From positions 1 through 23,925 of the forward strand of contig CALCGT010000040.1 in the NCBI GenBank assembly GCA_937901125.1: DNA of 23,925 bases, in the 5' to 3' direction. The notes under the pieces are model-generated. The model worked only from the letters and a program-made list of their open reading frames with translations, searched no databases and was not told the DNA's origin. The translations under genes and the position numbers were made by a program. Position 1 is the first letter of the stretch, and the number at the start of each line of letters is the position of its first letter. The stretch is from an uncultured Clostridia bacterium. GTDB taxonomy: Bacteria > Bacillota > Clostridia > Lachnospirales > Anaerotignaceae. Below are positions 7,317-16,385 of this stretch, piece by piece.

Positions 7317-7410
7317 GTCCCGTTTTTGCGAAAAAGAACTAGGAAAGTTTTTGTTTTTTTGATATACTAAAATGGTAGGCACAAATATAGTAGGAATAGA
7401 GGTGCGGTTT

Positions 7411-9387
7411 ATGTATTCTGGAAATGGTCATTTTTCGGCAGAAGAAATGAAATATTTGAAACTGCTGTCGAATCAGTATAAAAATATCAATAGTGCAGCA
7501 ACGGAGATCATCAATCTAAAGGCAATCTTGAACCTGCCCAAAGGGACGGAACACTTTGTTTCCGATATCCATGGGGAAGCGGATTCCTTCAGCCATGTAC
7601 TGCGGAATGCTTCCGGTGTTATCAAAAATCAGATCAGTGCAATTTTTGGGGAAAGCCTGCGTAGCAGTGAAAAGAAATCTCTGGCGACACTGATCTATTA
7701 TCCCGAAAAGAAACTGGAGCAGATGGCGGAAACGGAAGAGGAACTGGAAGAATGGTATAAGATCACTCTGCACAGACTAGTCAAGATATGTAAAGTGGTT
7801 TCTTCCAAATATACCCGCTCCAAAGTGAGAAAAGCACTGCCCAAGGAATTTGCGTATATCATCGAAGAACTGCTGCACGAAAACAGTGCCAGTGTCGATA
7901 AAGATATGTACTACACAGAAATCATACATACAATCATCGATCTGGGGCAGGCGGATCGTTTCATTATTGCCATGTGCAATCTGATTCAGAGACTGGCCAT
8001 CGATCAGCTCCATGTCATTGGCGATATCTACGATAGAGGCCCTCATGCCGCTCGTATCATGGATATTCTGGCAAATTATCATTCTGTAGATATCCAATGG
8101 GGCAACCACGATATTGCATGGATGGGTGCGGCTGCCGGTTGTCAGGCATTGATCTGCAACGTTCTGCGTATCCAGACAAGATATGCTAACCTGGATACTA
8201 TCGAAGAAGATTATGGCATCAATCTGCTGCCTTTGGCCACCTTTGCGATGGAAAAATATGCGGATGACCCCTGTGAACAGTTCAAACCCAAGGCAGATGA
8301 GGTGCTGAGCGATAAAGACTTCAAATTGATTGCGAAAATGCATAAGGCGATTTCCATCATGCAGTGGAAGATGGAAGCCCAGATCATCAAGCGTCATCCT
8401 GAATTCCACATGGAAAACAGACTGCTGCTGGACAAGATCGATTTCGAAAAAGGCACGATTTTGATCGAAGGTGTGGAATATCCTATGAATGATATGAATT
8501 TCCCTACCATCGACCCCAAAGACCCTTATGCCCTGACACCGGAAGAACAGGAAGTTATGGATAAAGTAAAATCTTCCTTCGTCAACAGTGAAAAGCTGCA
8601 GCAGCATATCCGTGTGCTGTATCATAAAGGCAGTATGTATACCATCTTCAACTCTAACCTGCTGTTCCACGGCGGCATCCCCATGAATGAGGATGGTACG
8701 CTGAAAACTGTTATCTTCCGTGGCAAGCAGTACAGCGGCAAGGAATATCTGGATGCAGTGGAAAGAACCATGCGTGAGGGCTATTTCAATAAGGCCCATA
8801 CCAATGCAAAGCGCGAATGTATGGATATCATCTGGTATATGTGGTGCGGCGAGGATTCTCCTTTGTTTGGCAAAAAGAAGATGACAACATTCGAACGCTA
8901 CTTTATCGACGATAAGGCTACCCATAAAGAAGTTAGCAACCCTTACTATTCCCTGCGAAATGAAGAGGCAGTATGTAAGCGTGTGCTGGAAGCCTTTGGT
9001 CTGGACCCCGATATGTCCCATATCGTGAATGGTCATGTCCCTGTTAAGGTATCAAAAGGCGAAAGTCCCATCAAGGCCAATGGCAGACTGTTCGTGATCG
9101 ACGGCGGTTTCTCCAAGGCATACCAGAAGGTAACAGGTATCGCAGGCTATACCCTGATTTATAATTCTCACGGTATGGTGCTGGTATCCCATGAACCTTT
9201 CGTATCCACAGATATTGCCATTGCAGAAGAAAAGGATATCCTGTCCTCTACCGTTGCATTACAGTATACACAGGATCGTATCCGTGTAAGAGATACCGAT
9301 ATCGGCAAGAAGCTGCAGGAAAGCATCGATGAACTGGAAAAACTGTTGTATGTATACCAGAATGGTATCATCAAAGAACAGCAGTGA
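7411..9387 (+). CDS. fbp: Fructose-1,6-bisphosphatase, class III
   Basis: This enzyme hydrolyses fructose 1,6-bisphosphate to fructose 6-phosphate, the committed step of gluconeogenesis. It is the Firmicutes class III type, unrelated to the E. coli enzyme and built on a calcineurin-like metallophosphatase fold. Metal motifs are SDIHGE (D52, H54), GDIYDRGPH (from residue 204) and WGNHD (N232, H233), with NGHVPVK and DGGFSKAY in the C-terminal part. The 658-residue length fits the family. The ATG at 7411 is preceded by AGAGGTG six bases away. An in-frame ATG at 7372 lies within a few bases of a TATACT that is probably the -10 box, so it is not used. It has a strong terminator and no operon partner. 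Confidence 0.96.
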   Translation: MYSGNGHFSAEEMKYLKLLSNQYKNINSAATEIINLKAILNLPKGTEHFVSDIHGEADSFSHVLRNASGVIKNQISAIFGESLRSSEKKSLATLIYYPEKKLEQMAETEEELEEWYKITLHRLVKICKVVSSKYTRSKVRKALPKEFAYIIEELLHENSASVDKDMYYTEIIHTIIDLGQADRFIIAMCNLIQRLAIDQLHVIGDIYDRGPHAARIMDILANYHSVDIQWGNHDIAWMGAAAGCQALICNVLRIQTRYANLDTIEEDYGINLLPLATFAMEKYADDPCEQFKPKADEVLSDKDFKLIAKMHKAISIMQWKMEAQIIKRHPEFHMENRLLLDKIDFEKGTILIEGVEYPMNDMNFPTIDPKDPYALTPEEQEVMDKVKSSFVNSEKLQQHIRVLYHKGSMYTIFNSNLLFHGGIPMNEDGTLKTVIFRGKQYSGKEYLDAVERTMREGYFNKAHTNAKRECMDIIWYMWCGEDSPLFGKKKMTTFERYFIDDKATHKEVSNPYYSLRNEEAVCKRVLEAFGLDPDMSHIVNGHVPVKVSKGESPIKANGRLFVIDGGFSKAYQKVTGIAGYTLIYNSHGMVLVSHEPFVSTDIAIAEEKDILSSTVALQYTQDRIRVRDTDIGKKLQESIDELEKLLYVYQNGIIKEQQ

Positions 9388-9398
9388 TCGAATACATA

Positions 9399-9430
9399 AA
9401 AGGCCCCTCGTTAGAGGGGTTTTCTTTTTT
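9399..9430 (+). terminator. Rho-independent terminator after fbp
   Basis: CCCCTC (9404-9409) and GAGGGG (9414-9419) form the core stem with a GTTA loop, extended by flanking A/G-T pairs and followed by T-rich sequence. Confidence 0.85.
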
Positions 9431-9502
9431 GTATTTTTAGAAAACATATTTATTCAATATGAATAAAAAATAGGTGAAGATCAGATATATCTTTGGAATA
9501 AA

Positions 9503-9531
9503 TTGACAAAGTTCAAAAAATATGATATGTT
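9503..9531 (+). promoter_or_regulatory. Promoter of the glutamate-synthase-like gene
   Basis: A perfect TTGACA (9503-9508) and TATGTT (9526-9531) are 17 bases apart, about 40 bases before the start codon. The surrounding sequence is AT-rich. Confidence 0.75.
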
Positions 9532-9570
9532 AAATGCGAATGAATTGCAATTATAAAGGAGGTCTTGTTT

Positions 9571-11094
9571 ATGTCTTATAGTCCCTTATTAGGTTCTTCC
9601 TTCAATAGAACAAAACTACGGGATCCTGCCCATGTGAGTAGCTTTTCCGGTATGTGTTCTATGTGTACGGCAGATTGCGTAGGTACTTGTGAAATCGGTA
9701 TTTCCGCCGTACGCGGCGCAGATGCAGTATATCCCACTACAACAGGGGATAACCAGGTGGCATCGGAGAAAGTATATCCCATTGATTATTCCCATTTCAA
9801 CATCAATGGTCGTGTATTTGGTGCAGTGGGGGCAGAAGCGGATTCTGACAAAGCAACGATCCGTGATGTGAACCTAGAAACAGAAATTGGCACCCTTCAT
9901 CCTGTCAAATTGAAACTGCCCATTGTTTTGCCTGCTCTGATCAAGCTAAATTGGCAGGATTATTTTGGTGGGGCGGCAATGGCAGGGGTATTGACTGTCA
10001 TCGGCGAGGGTTCTGTGACAAAAGACCCTACATTAAGACTGGAAAATGGCAAAGTCGTACATTGTCCTAAACTGGGAGAATTTTTGGATGCCTTCCGTAA
10101 ATATTACCGTGGCTATGGTCAGATCATCCTGCAGGTGAATGTGGATGACGACCGTATTGGTGTGCCGGAATATGCCATCAGGGAATGTGGCTGCGAGGCC
10201 ATCGAATTCAAATTTGGCCAGTCCGCAAAGGGGACACAGCCTGTCAACAGACTGGCAACCCTGGAAGCGGCGTTGAAAGCCCAAGAACAAGGGTTGCTGG
10301 TTTTGCCCGATCCTTCTGATCCTCAGGTGCAGGAAAGATATAACGCAGGCTTTGGCGAAAACTTCCGTTCGTATGCAAGGCTGCCCATGTGGGATGAGCA
10401 TTATTTGGTGCCCCGTATCAACCAACTGCGGGAAATGGGTCTGAAAAATGTATACTTCAAAATGGCTGGGTATGATTATGCTGACCTGGAGCACGTATTG
10501 CGGATCGCGGCAGCAGCCCAGGTTGATATGGTCACTTTCGATGGTGCCGGCGGTGGTTCCGGTTACAGCCCTTGTAAGATGATGAACGAATGGTGTCTGC
10601 CTACAGTTGTAATGCAGAGCTACCTGAATGATATTATGGCAAGACTGGAAAAAGAAGGCGTGACCCTGCCCCATATTGCGGTCACAGGCGGTTTCTCCAT
10701 GGAAGATCAGGTTTATAAGGCACTGGCATTGGGCGCACCTTATATCAGTGCAGTTGGTATCTGTCGTGCATCCATGGCAGCGGCTATAAGCGGGAAAAAG
10801 GTGGGCGAGCTGTTGGAAGCAGGTAAGCTGCCCGTGGAACTGCAACGTTTTGGTTCCACAAAGGATGAGTTATTCCCTGACCTGAGAGAGCTGCGCAATA
10901 TTTATGGCGAAGAAGCAAATACATTTAGCACAGGGGCAGTAGGTGTTTATTCCTACCTGAACAGGATTGCCTTTGGTCTGAAGCATTTTGCTGCACTGAA
11001 TCGTAAATTTGACTTGAAATACATAGAGAAAAATGATATCTTCCCTCTGACCAGAGATGCGAAAGATATCATGGACGGCAAATGGATGAAATAA
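9571..11094 (+). CDS. Glutamate-synthase-like FMN protein with N-terminal Cys cluster
   Basis: This 507-residue protein carries a TIM-barrel domain related to the FMN-binding synthase domain of glutamate synthase. Visible blocks are FKMAGYDYADLEHVLRIA, VTFDGAGGGSGYSP and AVTGGFSMEDQVYKALALGA, matching the flavin and phosphate-binding strands. The glutaminase domain is absent. The 3Fe-4S cysteine cluster of true GltB, which lies after the barrel, is also not seen (only YISAVGICRASM). Instead a C-x2-C-x3-C-x3-C motif lies at the N-terminus (C29, C32, C36, C40: CSMCTADCVGTC), suited to an Fe-S cluster. Related proteins are common in Clostridia as 'FMN-binding glutamate synthase family'; their reaction is not established to my knowledge. 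The ATG at 9571 follows AAAGGAGG by eight bases. It is monocistronic. Confidence 0.85.
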   Translation: MSYSPLLGSSFNRTKLRDPAHVSSFSGMCSMCTADCVGTCEIGISAVRGADAVYPTTTGDNQVASEKVYPIDYSHFNINGRVFGAVGAEADSDKATIRDVNLETEIGTLHPVKLKLPIVLPALIKLNWQDYFGGAAMAGVLTVIGEGSVTKDPTLRLENGKVVHCPKLGEFLDAFRKYYRGYGQIILQVNVDDDRIGVPEYAIRECGCEAIEFKFGQSAKGTQPVNRLATLEAALKAQEQGLLVLPDPSDPQVQERYNAGFGENFRSYARLPMWDEHYLVPRINQLREMGLKNVYFKMAGYDYADLEHVLRIAAAAQVDMVTFDGAGGGSGYSPCKMMNEWCLPTVVMQSYLNDIMARLEKEGVTLPHIAVTGGFSMEDQVYKALALGAPYISAVGICRASMAAAISGKKVGELLEAGKLPVELQRFGSTKDELFPDLRELRNIYGEEANTFSTGAVGVYSYLNRIAFGLKHFAALNRKFDLKYIEKNDIFPLTRDAKDIMDGKWMK

Positions 11095-11110
11095 GATTTG
11101 CAGAAAGAAA

Positions 11111-11138
11111 AGGAGCCTTAAATCAGGCTCTTTTTTTT
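11111..11138 (+). terminator. Rho-independent terminator
   Basis: GAGCCT (11113-11118) and AGGCTC (11125-11130) form a stem with a six-base loop, followed by eight T. Confidence 0.88.
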
Positions 11139-11146
11139 GTGGGGCG

Positions 11147-11175
11147 TTGTGAGGATTCGGCGGTTGTGGTATACT
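11147..11175 (+). promoter_or_regulatory. Putative mutS2 promoter
   Basis: TTGTGA (11147-11152) and TATACT (11170-11175) are 17 bases apart, about 60 bases before the mutS2 start. A second, weaker TATAAG (11186-11191) lies just downstream. Confidence 0.5.
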
Positions 11176-11233
11176 ATTATGATAATATAAGATAAGTGTT
11201 GAAACCAAATTTGAGATAAATGGAGCAAATAAT

Positions 11234-13606
11234 ATGAATGAAAAAGCATTGCATACTTTAGAATATGACAAGATCATACAAAAGCTAGTGGGCTTTGCGG
11301 TTTCCCCTATGGCGAAGGAACGGGCGGCGGCCCTGTGTCCTTCTTCTGCCATGAGCGATATTATCATCTGGCAGCAGGAGACCACAGAAGCGACCACCAT
11401 GACCTTGAAAAAAGGCACACCTTCCTTTGGTGGGTTCCGGGAAATCCGTCCCCAATTGAAGCGTGCTTCTATGGCGGGGGTTCTTTCCATTGCAGAATTG
11501 ATGGCCATTGGTGAATTTGCCTATGTTTGCCGCAAGGTGAAAAACTACGCCAGAAAAGAAAACAAAATGGAGATCTATGAGAGACTGGATGAATACTTCG
11601 ACCTCATCATCCCTCTGGATAAATTAGAAAATGAGATCAGCCGCTGCATCCTTTCTGAAACGGAAATTGCTGATGATGCCAGCTCCGGTCTGCGCAGCGT
11701 CCGTAAGGAAATCAAAATTTCCAACGAACGTGTGAAAGATCATCTGAATGGTATCATTTCTTCCTCTGCCTATAGAAATATGCTGCAGGATTTTGTCATC
11801 ACTATCAGAAATGACAGATATTGCGTGCCTGTCAAGGCAGAATACAGAAGTTCCTTCCCCGGCATGATCCACGATCAGTCCAATACGGGTTCTACATTGT
11901 TCATGGAGCCTTTGAGCGTCATTCAGCTGAACAACAAGATCAAGGAACTGCAGGCCAAGGAAAAAGAGGAGATCGAAAAGATTTTGCTGATGCTGTCCGA
12001 TTTGGTGACAGCCCATGCCATTGCCATCGAAGGGAATCTGGAGCTGTTGACACAGCTGGACTTTATCTTTGCGAAAGCGGCACTGTCCCTTTCTATGGAT
12101 GGTACACAGCCCATGTTCAATACAAAGGGCTATATCAATATCCACAAGGGCAGACACCCGCTGCTGGACCAGAAAAAAGTGGTGCCTACGGATATTTATC
12201 TGGGCAAGGATTTCACTACACTGCTTATTACCGGTCCCAATACCGGCGGTAAGACGGTAGCCCTGAAAACATTGGGTTTGTTTTCCCTGATGGGGCAGGC
12301 AGGTTTGCACATCCCTGCCTTTGATAATTCTCAGCTGGCAGTATTTGATCATGTATTTGCAGATATCGGTGATGAACAGAGTATCGAGCAGAGCTTGTCT
12401 ACCTTCTCTGCTCATATGACAAATATCGTCCGCATCATGGATGAGGTAACAGATGATTCTCTGGTGCTGTTCGATGAATTGGGCGCAGGTACGGACCCTA
12501 CAGAGGGTGCGGCATTGGCGGTTGCCATCATCCAGGCTTTGTTGGAGAGAAAGATTCGCACAGCCGTGACCACCCACTACAGTGAATTGAAGGTATTTGC
12601 TTTGTCCACAGAAGGGGTAGAAAATGCCTGCTGTGAATTCAGCGTGGAAACCTTAAGACCTACCTATAAACTGCTCATCGGTATTCCAGGAAAAAGTAAT
12701 GCCTTTGCCATTTCCAAGCGGTTGGGTCTGCAGGATTACATTCTGGATAGTGCGAAAGAATTTATCAGCCAGGATGAAGCCCGATTCGAGGATGTTATCA
12801 CCGATTTGGAGATCAGCAAGAAATCTGTAAAATTTGAACAGGAAAGAGCAGAACAGTATCGCCGGGAAGCGGAAGAATTGAAAAAAGAAGTGGAACGGCA
12901 GAAAGAAAAGACCAAGGAGCAGAAGGAAAAAATCCTTGCTAAAGCCAGAGAAGAAGCCAAGCAAATTTATGCCCAGGCAAAGGAAGAAGCCGACAGCATC
13001 GTAAAAGAAATGAACAAACAGGCGAAGGAAGCCAACAACCGCAACAAGGTTTTGGAACAGCGCCAAAAGCTGAACGAAAAGCTTTCTTCTATGCAGCAGG
13101 ATTTCCTGAAATCCAAAAAGGTGAAGCCAAACCACAAAGCGCCCGAAAACCTGAAGCCTGGCGACAGGGTCTATGTTATCTCCTTCGACCAGAATGGCGA
13201 AGTGATCTCCGCGCCGGATAAAAATAAAGAAATCATGGTGCAGATGGGTATGATGAAAATGAAAGTGCCTTTGGCAGAATTGATGCTGGACGATACCCCA
13301 CAGCCTAAGGAAAAACAGAAAAGACAGCAGCCTGCCAAAGCGAAGCTCTCCAAGAGCCAGTTTATCTCTGCGGAGATCGATTGCCGTGGGCAGTTGGTGG
13401 ATGAGGCTGTTGCTAATATCGACAAATATATCGATGATGCGTATCTGTCTGGATTGAAACAGGTCGTTATTATCCACGGGAAGGGTACCGGTGCCCTACG
13501 GGCAGGCGTGCAGCAGTACCTGAAAATGAATTCCCATGTGAAAAGTTTCCGTCCCGGTACCTTTGGGGAAGGGGAAGCAGGTGTTACCGTTGTGGAATTG
13601 AAATAA
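11234..13606 (+). CDS. mutS2: MutS2 ATPase/endonuclease
   Basis: MutS2 is a MutS-like ABC ATPase without the mismatch-recognition domain. It is known to restrain recombination, and in B. subtilis it acts on collided ribosomes. The 790-residue length is typical. The Walker A motif TGPNTGGKT lies at about 333-341 and Walker B (LVLFDELGAGTDPTEGAA) near 414. A long Lys/Glu-rich coiled coil spans about 515-640, and the C-terminal Smr nuclease domain (from IDCRGQLVDEA at about 715, with IIHGKGTGALR) ends the protein. GGAG lies eight bases before the ATG. The response regulator gene starts 30 bases downstream with no terminator between, so the two are probably co-transcribed. Confidence 0.96.
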   Translation: MNEKALHTLEYDKIIQKLVGFAVSPMAKERAAALCPSSAMSDIIIWQQETTEATTMTLKKGTPSFGGFREIRPQLKRASMAGVLSIAELMAIGEFAYVCRKVKNYARKENKMEIYERLDEYFDLIIPLDKLENEISRCILSETEIADDASSGLRSVRKEIKISNERVKDHLNGIISSSAYRNMLQDFVITIRNDRYCVPVKAEYRSSFPGMIHDQSNTGSTLFMEPLSVIQLNNKIKELQAKEKEEIEKILLMLSDLVTAHAIAIEGNLELLTQLDFIFAKAALSLSMDGTQPMFNTKGYINIHKGRHPLLDQKKVVPTDIYLGKDFTTLLITGPNTGGKTVALKTLGLFSLMGQAGLHIPAFDNSQLAVFDHVFADIGDEQSIEQSLSTFSAHMTNIVRIMDEVTDDSLVLFDELGAGTDPTEGAALAVAIIQALLERKIRTAVTTHYSELKVFALSTEGVENACCEFSVETLRPTYKLLIGIPGKSNAFAISKRLGLQDYILDSAKEFISQDEARFEDVITDLEISKKSVKFEQERAEQYRREAEELKKEVERQKEKTKEQKEKILAKAREEAKQIYAQAKEEADSIVKEMNKQAKEANNRNKVLEQRQKLNEKLSSMQQDFLKSKKVKPNHKAPENLKPGDRVYVISFDQNGEVISAPDKNKEIMVQMGMMKMKVPLAELMLDDTPQPKEKQKRQQPAKAKLSKSQFISAEIDCRGQLVDEAVANIDKYIDDAYLSGLKQVVIIHGKGTGALRAGVQQYLKMNSHVKSFRPGTFGEGEAGVTVVELK

Positions 13607-13636
13607 CATTGGTTTGTGAAAAACGAGGTGAAGAAG

Positions 13637-14323
13637 ATGGGGAAACAAAGAATTCTGATCGTCGATGACGATATGCATATTGCGGAACTGATCTCTCTTT
13701 ATATGATGAAGGAGGGGTTTGAGACCCAGGAAGTATATGATGGCAAGGAAGCGGCAAAGGCGGCGGAAAGCTTTGCCCCTGACCTGATCCTGCTGGACTT
13801 GATGCTGCCCGGTATGGATGGGTATCAGGTCTGCACAGAGGTCCGAAAGACCAGCCGTGTGCCTATTATCATGCTGACAGCCAAAGGCGAGACCTTTGAT
13901 AAGGTGCTGGGGCTGGAATTGGGGGCAGATGATTATATCGTGAAGCCTTTTGACCCCAAGGAACTGGTGGCAAGGGTGAAAGCGGTGCTCCGTAGATATG
14001 AACCCAAGCAGGACGAGGAAGATAAAAATGTGCTGAGGTTCGGCGACTTGGAAATCAATCTTTCCAACTATTCTGTGGTGTATCAGGGAAAAAGCTTGGA
14101 TTTTCCTCCTAAGGAATTTGAATTGCTCAGTTTCCTGGCACAGCATCCCAATCGGGTATTTACCAGAGAACAGCTGCTGGATCAGATCTGGGGATATGAA
14201 TATGTGGGGGATACCAGAACGGTGGATGTGCATGTAAAGCGTATCCGTGAAAAGCTCAATAGTGAGGATGAATGGGGCATCCGCACCGTTTGGAGCGTTG
14301 GATATAAGTTCGGTCAAAAATAA
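13637..14323 (+). CDS. OmpR/PhoB-family response regulator
   Basis: This is a 228-residue two-domain regulator. The receiver has the acidic pair D10-D11, phospho-acceptor D54 (LILLDLMLPGMDG), T81 and K103 (IVKPFD). The C-terminal winged helix contains FPPKEFELLSFLAQHPN, REQLLDQIWGYEY and TVDVHVKRIREKL. GAGGTG lies six bases before the ATG at 13637; a GTG at 13616 would add seven residues but has no ribosome binding site. It is probably transcribed with mutS2. The likely partner kinase starts about 580 bases downstream, beyond an inverted gene. The regulated genes cannot be told from sequence. Confidence 0.92.
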   Translation: MGKQRILIVDDDMHIAELISLYMMKEGFETQEVYDGKEAAKAAESFAPDLILLDLMLPGMDGYQVCTEVRKTSRVPIIMLTAKGETFDKVLGLELGADDYIVKPFDPKELVARVKAVLRRYEPKQDEEDKNVLRFGDLEINLSNYSVVYQGKSLDFPPKEFELLSFLAQHPNRVFTREQLLDQIWGYEYVGDTRTVDVHVKRIREKLNSEDEWGIRTVWSVGYKFGQK

Positions 14324-14332
14324 GTAAATAAA

Positions 14333-14364
14333 AAAGGGGCGCTGATACAGGCGTCCCTTTTATG
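14333..14364. terminator. Terminator between convergent genes
   Basis: AAAGGGGCGC (14333-14342) pairs with GCGTCCCTTT (14351-14360) with one G-T pair and an eight-base loop. It lies between the response regulator and the convergent minus-strand gene and has A/T runs on both sides, so it may serve both. Confidence 0.8.
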
Positions 14365-14375
14365 TAAGTCTGAAA

Positions 14376-14765
14376 TTATTCTTCTGTTTTTTCTGCAGAA
14401 GGTTCTGCTTCAGCAGGCGCTTCTGCGGCAGGTTCTTCCGTAGGAGCGGCTTCGTTATCGCTGGAAGCGTCTCCTGCGGGAACGGCAGTTTCCCCTGTCA
14501 GACGGGCAGGGTTCTTTGCTGCGTTTGCGGCTTCTTGAGCCGCTTTATATCGTTCCATCATCTCTTTGCGCTGTGCATCTTTACGCATATTGGACCAGCG
14601 CAGCATGAAGCACAGGAACAGAAGGAACAGAATCAGATAATGAAAACTATTCATATTGCCCCAGTCCACGCGGAATATGACAAGGATCGTCAGAGCAATG
14701 AGAAGCGGATCTTTTGGGGGGACCTTCTTTCTTTGGGGAGGTCTGTTTTGCATATTATTTTCCAT
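14376..14765 (-). CDS. Small membrane protein with Ala/Glu/Pro-rich tail
   Basis: This protein of about 129 residues was not recognised. The N-terminus is basic and proline-rich (PPQRKKVPPKDP). It is followed by two hydrophobic segments (about 20-32 and 41-56) and a charged helix (MRKDAQRKEMMERYKAAQEA). The last 45 residues are an acidic low-complexity tail of Ala, Glu and Pro. A two-helix membrane hairpin with a disordered cytoplasmic tail is the simplest reading. No good ribosome binding site is seen before the ATG at 14765 or the second ATG at 14753, so the start is uncertain. It is inverted between a response regulator and a sensor kinase. Confidence 0.6.
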   Translation of the reverse strand: MENNMQNRPPQRKKVPPKDPLLIALTILVIFRVDWGNMNSFHYLILFLLFLCFMLRWSNMRKDAQRKEMMERYKAAQEAANAAKNPARLTGETAVPAGDASSDNEAAPTEEPAAEAPAEAEPSAEKTEE

Positions 14766-14900
14766 AAGTAAGTACGAGGCGAGACTGCCTTTCTCCTTTC
14801 TGTGATTTTTTGTTTTTCCAGAAAAAACAACTGTGTAAAACAGTATACCATTCTTTTATGGTTTTGTAATGCTTTTTTTGATAATTTTGGAGGAATGAAG

Positions 14901-16319
14901 ATGAAAAAAGATTCCATTGTGCGAAAGCAGATGCTGCTATATATGACGACCATCGCTGTCTGCATCTCTTTGATGGGCGGTGCGCTGACGTTGGTGTATA
15001 CGAATCATTATATGAATGAGAAAAGAGAGGAATTGGTTACCCAGGGGGAAAAAATTGCAGCAGCTTTTTCGAAGGGCTATCGCACGGGAAATTTGAATAA
15101 TTTAAGCTATGAACTGCAGGTTTTGGAAACCTATATGGATGCCGGTATTCTGATGGTCAATCGGGATGGGCAGGTCATCATTGCTTCGCCGGAACTGAAT
15201 CAGGAGATCTATGAAAAAAAGGTGCTCAGTGAAACATTGCTGGAAGGCGTTCTGGAAGGCAATGTGGTTTCAGTACAGACGAAAAAAGGACAGTTTTCCG
15301 ATATGCCTATGCTAGTGGTGGGCTATCCCCTTTCGGAAGGACAGATTGCCGGGCTGTTTATGTGTCGGCCGCTGCCGCAGATCCAGGCTTCCCTGATGGA
15401 AATGTATCAGATGAGTATGGTTAGTCTGTTCTTCGTTTCTTTGCTGGGGCTGATCGTCAGCTACCTGACAGCAAAATATGTGGCATTGCCCCTGATGCAG
15501 ATGAACCGTGCGGCAAAAGTCATTGCCAATGGCAACTTTGAGGAAAGAGTTATGGTAAACAGCAATGATGAATTGGGCGAGTTGGCAGAAAGCTTTAATC
15601 ACATGGCAGAGAGCCTGCAGGCCCATGAGAAGGTACAGAAAGATTTCATTGCCAATGTTTCCCATGACCTGCGTTCCCCTTTGACCAGTATGCAGGGCTT
15701 TCTGACAGCCATGCTGGATGGGACGGTGCCGCCGGAAAAACAGGAAAAATACCTAAAGATCGTTCTGGAAGAAACACAGCGTCTTTCTCGTATGACCCAA
15801 GGTATTGTGGAATTGAGCCGTGCCCAGAGCAGCGCCATTTTGCTGGACGAATCTGATTTTGATATCAACGATCTGATCCGCATGAATATTGAAATGCTGG
15901 AACCACAACTGAGAGAGAAAAATGTGCATATCCATGCTATTTATGCGGAAGAAAAAACGATAGTCCACGGGGATATGGATAAAATTTCCCGTGTGCTGCA
16001 GAATCTGCTGGGAAATGCTGCGAAATTCTCGCCGGAAAATGGCATTATAGAAGTGGAGACTACATTAAAAGAAAAGAAAAAGGTACTGATTTCTGTAAAG
16101 GATGAAGGTCCCGGCATCAGTGCGGAAGATCAGAAGTATGTATTTGACCGTTTTTATAAGACGGATACGACCCGCAATAAGGATAAGACTGGCAGCGGCA
16201 TTGGCCTTGCCATCGTGCGTGAATTTCTGCAGGCCCATGGGGAGACTATCACGGTAAAAAGCGAAGAAGGGGAGGGCGCAACATTTGCTTTCTCTCTGAA
16301 GCTTTCTGATGAGGAATAA
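14901..16319 (+). CDS. Membrane sensor histidine kinase
   Basis: The protein has 472 residues. TM1 is at about 11-33, an extracellular sensor region follows to about 168, and TM2 is at about 171-192. Then come a HAMP linker (LPLMQMNRAAKVIANGNFEE), the dimerisation/phospho-acceptor helix with H255 (FIANVSHDLRSPL), and the ATPase domain with the N box (NLLGNAAKFSP), G1 (DEGPGIS), F box (YVFDRFYK) and G2 (GSGIGLAI). GGAGG lies seven bases before the ATG at 14901. It is very likely the partner of the OmpR-type regulator ending at 14323, with the arrangement of PhoR/VicK-type pairs. The ligand is unknown. Confidence 0.93.
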   Translation: MKKDSIVRKQMLLYMTTIAVCISLMGGALTLVYTNHYMNEKREELVTQGEKIAAAFSKGYRTGNLNNLSYELQVLETYMDAGILMVNRDGQVIIASPELNQEIYEKKVLSETLLEGVLEGNVVSVQTKKGQFSDMPMLVVGYPLSEGQIAGLFMCRPLPQIQASLMEMYQMSMVSLFFVSLLGLIVSYLTAKYVALPLMQMNRAAKVIANGNFEERVMVNSNDELGELAESFNHMAESLQAHEKVQKDFIANVSHDLRSPLTSMQGFLTAMLDGTVPPEKQEKYLKIVLEETQRLSRMTQGIVELSRAQSSAILLDESDFDINDLIRMNIEMLEPQLREKNVHIHAIYAEEKTIVHGDMDKISRVLQNLLGNAAKFSPENGIIEVETTLKEKKKVLISVKDEGPGISAEDQKYVFDRFYKTDTTRNKDKTGSGIGLAIVREFLQAHGETITVKSEEGEGATFAFSLKLSDEE

Positions 16320-16348
16320 TTGACAAGAGATTTTTTGCATGCTACTTT
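16320..16348 (+). promoter_or_regulatory. Putative promoter of the patB-like gene
   Basis: A perfect TTGACA (16320-16325) directly follows the kinase stop codon. TACTTT (16343-16348) lies 17 bases downstream and is preceded by TGC, an extended -10. Confidence 0.5.
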
Positions 16349-16385
16349 AAATACAAAGAATTTTTAAATAACAGGAGGCGGTCAA

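Noticed and set aside
7777..9036. A 419-codon open frame on the minus strand opposite fbp
   Set aside because: It mirrors the codon bias of fbp, has no ribosome binding site or family motif, and fbp is certain.
10033..10845. A 270-codon minus-strand frame opposite the glutamate-synthase-like gene
   Set aside because: It is rich in His, Cys and Gln as usual for antisense shadows, with no start signals.
11624..13477. Long minus-strand frames (317 and 274 codons) opposite mutS2
   Set aside because: They are antisense shadows of a well-recognised gene; the composition is unnatural and no motifs are seen.
13496..14317. A 273-codon minus-strand frame opposite the response regulator
   Set aside because: It covers the mutS2 end and the full response regulator in antisense and lacks any translation signal.
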